Positions 57,539-64,000 of a DNA stretch of 64,000 bases are shown here, in pieces. The stretch covers positions 7,525,001-7,589,000 of the forward strand of contig JAULSR010000001.1 of assembly GCA_030512295.1 (NCBI GenBank), written 5' to 3'. The notes beneath the pieces were generated by a model. The model searched no databases. It was not told the origin of the DNA and saw only the letters and a list, made by a program, of their open reading frames with translations. Both the position numbers and the translations under genes were made by a program. This DNA comes from Bombardia bombarda. Its lineage: Eukaryota; Ascomycota; Sordariomycetes; Sordariales; Lasiosphaeriaceae. Each line of letters starts with the position of its first letter. The first letter of the stretch is position 1.

Positions 57539-60204
57539 GGCGGGCAGTTGATTGCGGTCGGACTTGTGGTAGAGCTAAGTAATGAGAATAGACACGGTAT
57601 TCTGGCGATAGAAACAATCGTCTTGCTACTTCTCTCGATTTTCAGGCAAATGGTTGAACCGTTAGAGGGGTTGAGCATGACGACGGGGAGCTTCCATATT
57701 TATTTCGACGGCACCCACCCAACCACGAGGGGAAGCACTGGCAGTAGAGGGGTCTCTTTGTGTGCTGGTCTCTGTTTGGCCCGTCTGCCGCCCCTTGAGC
57801 CTTCCCCCTTTGGCTTTGGGCGCTTGGTGGGGCAAACTAGAGACTGCTAGCGACTGTGTGGTGCACCTCCGACCTGGGCCCTGGGCCCTGGGCCCTGAGC
57901 CTCCCCCTCAACCTTCCCCTCGCCCAATTGGCTGGTGGCCGGTTTCTGGAACACAACCTGAACCGTATTTGGCCCAGCAGCGGCACTTTCAAGCTTCCCG
58001 TCGGGTGGTGATATCCAATGCTGTTTGAGATGGAGGCGTCGCAGCTTATTATTATCTGCTAAGGTTGTAAGTTGGGTTCCAACATTGAAGGCGCGGCTCC
58101 CTCGATGAAGTCTTGGAAGTTACATCCCTTGTTCCCGCTTTTTGAAGGGCCAATTCTTAACTTCTAGCTTCTGGCATTATCAGCGCTAAAGAGGGGGCAG
58201 AAACACAGCATGTCTATGAGAGTTACGACAGCTATAAAAAAGAGGTAGGACGTTTATCATAACATTGTGCATTTGTAGGCGCGCGAAATGGAGGCGTTTC
58301 TTGCCGGCAGCCATGTGGTATTGCCGCGATCTGGAGGGGTTCCGCCCCTGGCCCCTGGAAGTGGTGGGCAGTGGCGGATCTGCACTGGGAGCCACCCAAT
58401 TACCCCGACTAACACGGCTTGGCACAAGTTTGCCGATGAATTGTTAATGCTGCTCCTGGTTCTGTGAATACCTAGCGAGCATGTTGAGGCGTGTTTGATC
58501 TGTTCTTGTCGCATATCTGGCTCGTCCCAAATATCTTGCTTGCTTGCTTGACCATTATCAGCTAATTGGTCACTCCTCTTTTGCAGATCAAGATGTTGCT
58601 TGAGTGGTAGGTAATGGAGCTGAAGAATTGGTGGTATGAGTTAGGTCATGACCTGACGGCAATCCGTTCACCGCTCATTTCCATCTTGGTTCCATCCCGT
58701 CGTTCCACTGACTAGTTCTAGAAGCGACCGACGGGGCGAGTGATTCTCCGAGCAACGTGGGACCGGCCGGGAAGAAGGCCGGTGGCTGGGACCTAGGTAG
58801 ACACCTAATCAACCGCATTACGATCTTTCATGTAATCGGCCTCGTCCTCATCGTCGTCGTTCATTACGGGCCAGGACAAAGACGATATAGCGAATGTCCC
58901 TAGTATAGGCGCAAGATTAGGTTCTCTAGACGCTAGGGCGACGGGTATGCTGTCGAGGGTTATAGTCGTCGCTTCCCTGACCTTAAAGGACTGAATCATA
59001 CCACAGACACAAGGCAAGCCTCAGTTCTCTTTGTTTTTCTTTACAATAAAACTAGACAAAGCTACAAGAAGGATCTTTTGGGCAGTTGGACTTAGAAGAC
59101 CTGACATGAAAGAGGCTCAATCCTTATCTTTAGTCAACCCACCTCTTCGAGAAGACGGCCAACTGTCAAATCGGATGTGCAGATGCCCTGGATGCCTTGT
59201 GTGCAACTTGGAGCAAGCCAATTCGTCAGGACAGAGTGCATGCGTTAGTGATTCTACTCCCCCACAGAAGCACGACTGGGCGGCGATGTCCTTGTCGTTC
59301 AGCCCATGCTCGCATGCTCTCAACCCCAATCCATCGGCGAACTCTGCAGCGGGAGTGGGTGCGGAGTCAATCCCTCTGGGAACGCTTCCCTTGAGCCCAA
59401 TCACTAGACCAGACACATCGGCAGGGTTAGCTTGAGTTTGTAAAATGTGCAGGAATTGGAAGGTGGTCATCTTCACTAGACCTTCGAAGGTATTTCGTGC
59501 TTGGCTAGAGATAGCTAGGTACCTAGCCCGTCACGTCTGTCACGTCCGTCAAGCATTCTGCCCCCGTTTTCATCTCGTGTTAGCCAGCTGTTGGGTACCC
59601 ACACCCTAATGTCCCTGGTCTCCCGCTGCTGCACGGCGCGCATAGTGGTCCGTGAGCAAGCTGGAAAGACACGCTAGACCCTCCATAGTGCTTTGAGTCG
59701 CGCTATCAAGGCACCGTTATGGTGCGCTGTTTGCGCTTCCGTGCCGAATCTCTCATCATTTCCCGCCAGGGCGTCCTCACCCCCAGCTTCCACCCGCTAT
59801 CATTCACGCCAGTTCGTGACTTTCGCCTGTGCCCCCGAGACTGACAGTAACATTTGCGCTTGGTCGAAGAACACGTCCTCGATCGCATCTTAACATTTGG
59901 GACCCCATCGTCGCGCTAGTGCTGGGACCTCTCTTCGCTTCCAGTCCGCCCTTCTTCACTTTATTTAATCCGCTTGGAGCTGCATTTCCATCCTCTGGGG
60001 CCCGGCTGCGAACTTTTCCCGCCCGTCCCTGCTCGATCTGACCCTTCGCTTCAGAGTTCTCGCCAGAACCACACCCCTGTGCTTCCGTCGCGCGCAAAGA
60101 ATTTCGCTTTCGTCGCGAAACTAAGCCACGTCGCGGTCAGACCCAGATCTCGGCACTCATTCACTCCAAATACAATTTTCTTCTTCTTTCTCTATCGCAG
60201 CACA
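57539..60204. promoter_or_regulatory. Long divergent intergenic region between RhoGDI and Bqt4-like gene
   Basis: 2.7 kb with no supported gene. Three GGGCCCT units run in tandem at about 57876-57898 and CTTG tetramers near 58540. A 70-codon frame at 58805-59017 (-) has no recognisable content. Confidence 0.5.
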
Positions 60205-61683
60205 ATGGCGCCCGAAAGACACCTCCCCGCACGCCACAACCCTCTTCTGATTGAGGATGTGCCAGCCCGTAAGGACCCCCTCCCTATCGCCAAAAGCGCA
60301 TTTCTCGGATCTAAGCTCTGAACGTGTCGACTTACTCTGCTTTCCTTTCTTCTAGACTCCGACCTCGCGGCTCGTCGCCGCCTCGGCCAAACCCAACTAA
60401 CACCGCGCATGCTCGCCGCCATTCCCGGCGAAGTCGAAAGCGCCGCTCTTGGCGCATTCGATTACGCGCACCTGCGAGCACCGCTGCCAAAGGGCATCGT
60501 TTCGGGCATCTTCAAGTCGTCACCGCCTAGCTATTTCCTTATGCGACGCAGCTACGATGGCTATATATCCGCCACGGGAATGTTTAAGGCCACCTTCCCT
60601 TATGCAGCCCTCGAGGAGGAGGAACTCGAGCGCCGGTACATCAAGTCTCTTCCCACTACGAGCCACGATGAGACCGCCGGCAATGTCTGGATTCCCCCAG
60701 ATGAGGCTTTGAACCTTGCTGAAGAATATCAAATCGTCCCGTGGATCCGCGCTCTGCTTGATCCCTCCGAGATCTCCATCACAACTGGCGTCGACAGCAG
60801 CCCTCCCAAGAAGATCAACCCGCCCCCAAAGTTCTTTTCGAGCCAGCCAGCTCTCGCTCCTCCAACCCCGAGCGGTCCCCGCCGAAGCCGTCGCTCCGCC
60901 AGTCCTACGAAATCGCTTGGTCCCGTCGCTAAGCGCGCCGTCGCGAGTCCTCGTAAGCGAAGAGTCGCATCGTCTCAGTCTTCTATCGTTTCCGAGACCC
61001 AGGGAAGCAGCTTTGAATCGCAGACCAACACCCTCGTAAATGGAGAGCTGCCTTCCCAAGCTAACACTGTTTTGACCCCGACATCGTCTTTGGCCAAGGT
61101 TGAGGATGTGGATGGTGAGGTTAAGATTGAGTCGATTGAGAAAGATACATCGGCTGTGTTGGAGCCAGTTATGGAAGAGCCTAAGATTAAGGTTCAGGTC
61201 GATCAAGATGTTACGGTTGACAAGGATGGTGAAGAGACAACACATACGAAAGTAGAGGTTGAGGTGCCTCTTATCGGAGAACTCCCCTCTCCCGATGATG
61301 CAGCAAAGATGGTCGCCGATGCCAAAGCAATGGTCGAAGCTGCTCTCAAGACCGCCACCGAGGGCTCGACTGCAGATCCAGAGGCTCCGGTACCCTCGAG
61401 CAGCAAGAATAAGCGCAAGGCCGAAGATATTGCAGAAGATGAGGGGAGTGAGAACAAAGAGGGCATAGTAGAGGAGCCTCGGGCTAAGAAAGTCAAGACA
61501 GAGTCGGAACTGCGGAAAGATAAGATCCGGAAGCGGGCCTACTTTGGAATTACTGCTACGCTTGCCGTGGGAGCTGTTGGGTAAGTCTATGATTCGCTCG
61601 ATGCCTTGACACGAGCATTGCTAACTTAAATGTTCAGTGCTCTTTTGCCTGTACTCGGGCCATACGTAATGAACGCACTATAG
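60205..61683 (+). CDS. Bqt4-like inner nuclear membrane protein with APSES/KilA-N-type domain
   Basis: Three exons (60205..60268, 60356..61580, 61638..61683) give 444 aa. Residues ~40-190 form an APSES/KilA-N-like domain (FLMRRSYDGYISATGMFKAT, WIPPDEALNLAEEY, WIRALLDP). A long Ser/Pro/Lys-rich and then acidic low-complexity middle contains possible nuclear localisation signals (AKRAVASPRKRR, KNKRKAED, RAKKVK). The last ~25 residues (YFGITATLAVGAVG plus the final exon ALLPVLGPYVM) are a tail-anchor membrane segment split by an intron. This combination is that of fission yeast Bqt4, which tethers telomeres to the inner nuclear membrane. The role is inferred from architecture. Confidence 0.85.
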
Positions 61684-63181
61684 GAAGGGTGCAGTTGCGA
61701 AGGGCCTCCTTGCAGTAATTGCTGTCCCTTGGACACTTACAGATGACCCGGATGGGATGTCTTGCGAGAGCCCACCCAACACGCACGATTAAAAGATTTT
61801 GCTGGCCTGAAATACCGACGCACTACTTATTATTTCGGTCAGGTAGTTGTGTTGCTTGCTTCACAGCTCAAAGAGAATTTCCGAAACGAAACTGGCCAGA
61901 AGGCAACCATGGTTGCGTTTCAAAGGACCAACACGATTTTCGTTCTTCGGGACTGAATCTGTCTGCCACTTCTTCGCTTTCCCCTCTTTTTTCTAGTGTT
62001 TTTTTTTTCTTTCCTTTCTGCACATACCCCCGCGGCGTCGCTGTCGCCTTTGGAGACACGGAGAGAATGAGGGAGTGATTTCGGCCATGGTTCACTCAGG
62101 GGCTCTTTATTTTCAAGTGGTGGACCGGTCATTGAATGGGATCTCGGATCATTTTGTATAGGTACATATAACACACACAACACAACACACAACACACAAG
62201 CACGCACGCACGCCTTTTAGCACTATGGAATGGATAGGAGAAGGATTGGAAGGGAGGACCCTGGTGGCTCGACTCTGGCAGGGCTATTGAATTTATCATT
62301 TGACATGCACTGAGCCACTGTAAGGACCATGGCAGTTTTTTTCTTCGGTCCGTCAAAGTATCAGAGAACTTCATAAACAGTAACGTAACTTGACAGTCTC
62401 ATGGAGTAATGGAATAATTGAATCAGTACTTTTTATGCATGAATATTTCTTCCAAGTGTCCAACAGTCTACAAATTTGAAATTTTGAACCTTTCTCTTCG
62501 TGATTATGGCCCTAAACCAGATCAAAGACTTGAAGAGTTCCCAAGGCTTCCGAGTAGGTACCCGCGCCGACCAGAATGTCCAGTGCACGATCCTGGGAAT
62601 TCTATACAAACGGCAGGGCCCGGAGTTTCCCGCGCCGAACGTACGCCATGACGGAACCTGACCTGGGCCATCCCCTGCAAGTCCATTTCGCACAAAAGGA
62701 AAACTTTTTCCCCAGTCCCATCCATCGTCTTCCCTTTTCTCAACATTTTCCAACAAATCGACCCAGGAGAAAACTTGTGACTATCTTCAATCACCATGGC
62801 GTCCTTTTTGCTTCCTGCTTTGTTGCGGGAGCGGAATGGCCCTTGGTGAATGCATTCTTTTCAAGCCTTGATTGAGCTTCTAGTTCTATTTCCCCCCTCT
62901 TTGTTTCCCCAATCCCGAATGGGATGGAGCAAAATCCCCAAGATCGCCCAAACCTAAAGGATTAGTAGCTAAGACCGGCAATGGTCGGCTCTTCCCTTGC
63001 GGTAGTCCAATTGCAGCTCGCCCCCCTCGCGCTTATTTTGCTTCCCCTCTCGGCCGGCCTTGGGATGGCATAGCATGGGGATGGGGCACCTGACCTAATC
63101 GTGGGGATGGAGCTCCCTACTCGGGACTCTCGCCCGCCTTCATTCTCTCTTGTCCAGACAACGTACTCTTGACTGAGATAT
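61684..63181. other. Intergenic with CA microsatellite
   Basis: Contains the Bqt4-like 3' region, a T-rich tract near 61990-62010 and the promoter of the dehydrogenase. No supported gene. Confidence 0.6.
62168..62213. repeat. Imperfect (CA)n / CACAA microsatellite
   Basis: ACACACAACACAACACAC-type units run for about 45 bp and end in GCAC repeats. Confidence 0.85.
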
Positions 63182-64000
63182 ATGTCTGTTCAAAAGATGA
63201 AGCCAAACACGAGGATATGGAGGCAGCTCCTGGTGCAGCAGCGCCGCGCCTTTTCCACATCTCCCCGCCGGCTGGATAATTATGCCTTCATCGGTCTGGG
63301 ACAGATGGTATGTCTTCTAATAATCTGCCAGTGTCACCCGAATATCGGCTAACCTTCTTGTTTTCAGGGGTACCAAATGGCGCGAAACCTCCAGGCCAAG
63401 CTGGCGCCGAGCGATAACGTCCGGCTGTTTGACATCAACAAGGGCGCGACGGAGAAGCTGGCAGCGGAGATGAAGAGCCAGCAAGTTGGCGGTGCCGCCT
63501 TTCAGGTTTCTGAAAGCGCGGCAGATGCTTCGAAAGACGCAGTATGTGTTTACCTCCCCATTTTCTTCTTCCTCTCCTCGGAACACACCTACCCCAAAGC
63601 TTTCATGATGAGTTTGTAACTCAATGATATTCTAAGTTGGGGCCAGCGTCTTGCTGGTCTTTTCGCGTGATTATGTTTTCACAACAAAGCCAATCCTCTG
63701 AAAGAAAGCCAAACACACTATTGCTACATATTGCTATTCAATTTTCTGGAAACTGGAAAACTAATTGGACTCCGAGTATAGGACACCGTGATAACCTGTC
63801 TTCCCGAACCTCAACACGTCAAGTCGGCATACGAGTCTATTTTGGAAGCAAAGCTGGCAGCACGTCCCCAACCTCGCCTCTTCATTGACTGCTCGACCAT
63901 CGACCCCTCGTCCTCGCGTGAGGTCGCCGCAGCTGTGGCATCAGCTCTACCCGACGGACAAGGGAGCTTTGTCGATGCGCCCATGTCAGGGGGCGTTGTA
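63182..64000 (+). CDS. 3-hydroxyisobutyrate dehydrogenase, mitochondrial (3' end outside window)
   Basis: Exons 63182..63307, 63368..63541 and 63782..>64000. A basic presequence (QQRRAFSTSPRRL) is a mitochondrial targeting signal with a likely cleavage near RAFST. The NAD-binding Rossmann motif GLGQMG is at residues 38-43, interrupted by intron 1 after QM. Next come MARNLQAKL, DTVITCLPEPQHV and FIDCSTIDPSSSREVA. The visible sequence ends in the substrate-binding motif DAPMSGGVV; the catalytic Lys region lies beyond the edge. The enzyme oxidises 3-hydroxyisobutyrate to methylmalonate semialdehyde in valine breakdown. Intron 2 is long (240 nt) for this locus. Confidence 0.9.

Noticed and set aside
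58805..59017. 70-codon frame on the minus strand before the Bqt4-like gene
   Set aside because: Acidic tail only, no signature, no splice support.
61990..62213. Possible terminal repeat around the T-rich and CA-rich tracts
   Set aside because: Simple-sequence tracts only. No matching partner repeat or target duplication was found.

Overview
The window looks like nuclear DNA of a filamentous ascomycete (Pezizomycotina, probably a sordariomycete-type genome). Genes carry one to six short introns of about 50-120 nt with GT(A/G)NG donors, CTNA(C/T) branch sites and C/TAG acceptors. The families seen include Zn2Cys6 regulators, a bZIP-ankyrin regulator, FSH hydrolase, DUF3433, Hce2-like and Bqt4 proteins. 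Exon sums were checked by hand and are multiples of three for every complete spliced model.

Layout. 0-10.2 kb is housekeeping: the 3' part of a VPS9 Rab5-type exchange factor, an initiator tRNA-Met, an asparagine-synthetase-like protein (ASNSD1 type), and a divergent pair of glycosyltransferases (a PGAP4-like Golgi enzyme and a Fringe-like GT31 enzyme). 10.5-38.9 kb is accessory in character: an Hce2-like secreted protein with a frame break, a 5'-truncated DMATS-type prenyltransferase, an SDR lacking the catalytic Tyr, two Zn2Cys6 regulators, two MFS transporters, a flavin monooxygenase, a bZIP-ankyrin regulator, an FSH serine hydrolase, a small Ser/Gly protein and a pectate lyase. Inside it lies a 3.5 kb gene-free stretch beside tRNA-Gly(UCC). 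The mix resembles a decayed or dispersed secondary-metabolism neighbourhood, but no PKS, NRPS or terpene synthase core is present.

39.5-42.6 kb is a wreck: a Ty1/copia gag-protease remnant joined in frame to the C-terminal half of a DUF3433 membrane-protein gene that is broken by an in-frame stop and frame changes. 43.8-48.1 kb holds a DUF4238 gene with an 18-nt microexon and a GC-AG intron, and a small cysteine-containing gene whose real C terminus appears only after splicing.

49-64 kb returns to conserved genes: a CCHC zinc-knuckle/proline-rich/RS-like protein, a Ppg1-type PP2A-family phosphatase, a Rho GDP-dissociation inhibitor with two possible first exons, a Bqt4-like nuclear-membrane telomere anchor, and the 5' part of mitochondrial 3-hydroxyisobutyrate dehydrogenase, cut by the window edge.

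The main points for follow-up are the alternative RhoGDI N terminus, the copia-DUF3433 chimera, the truncated prenyltransferase whose 3' half still splices cleanly, the Tyr-less SDR, the two GC-AG introns and the small cysteine gene. All family calls are by eye; no database was searched.
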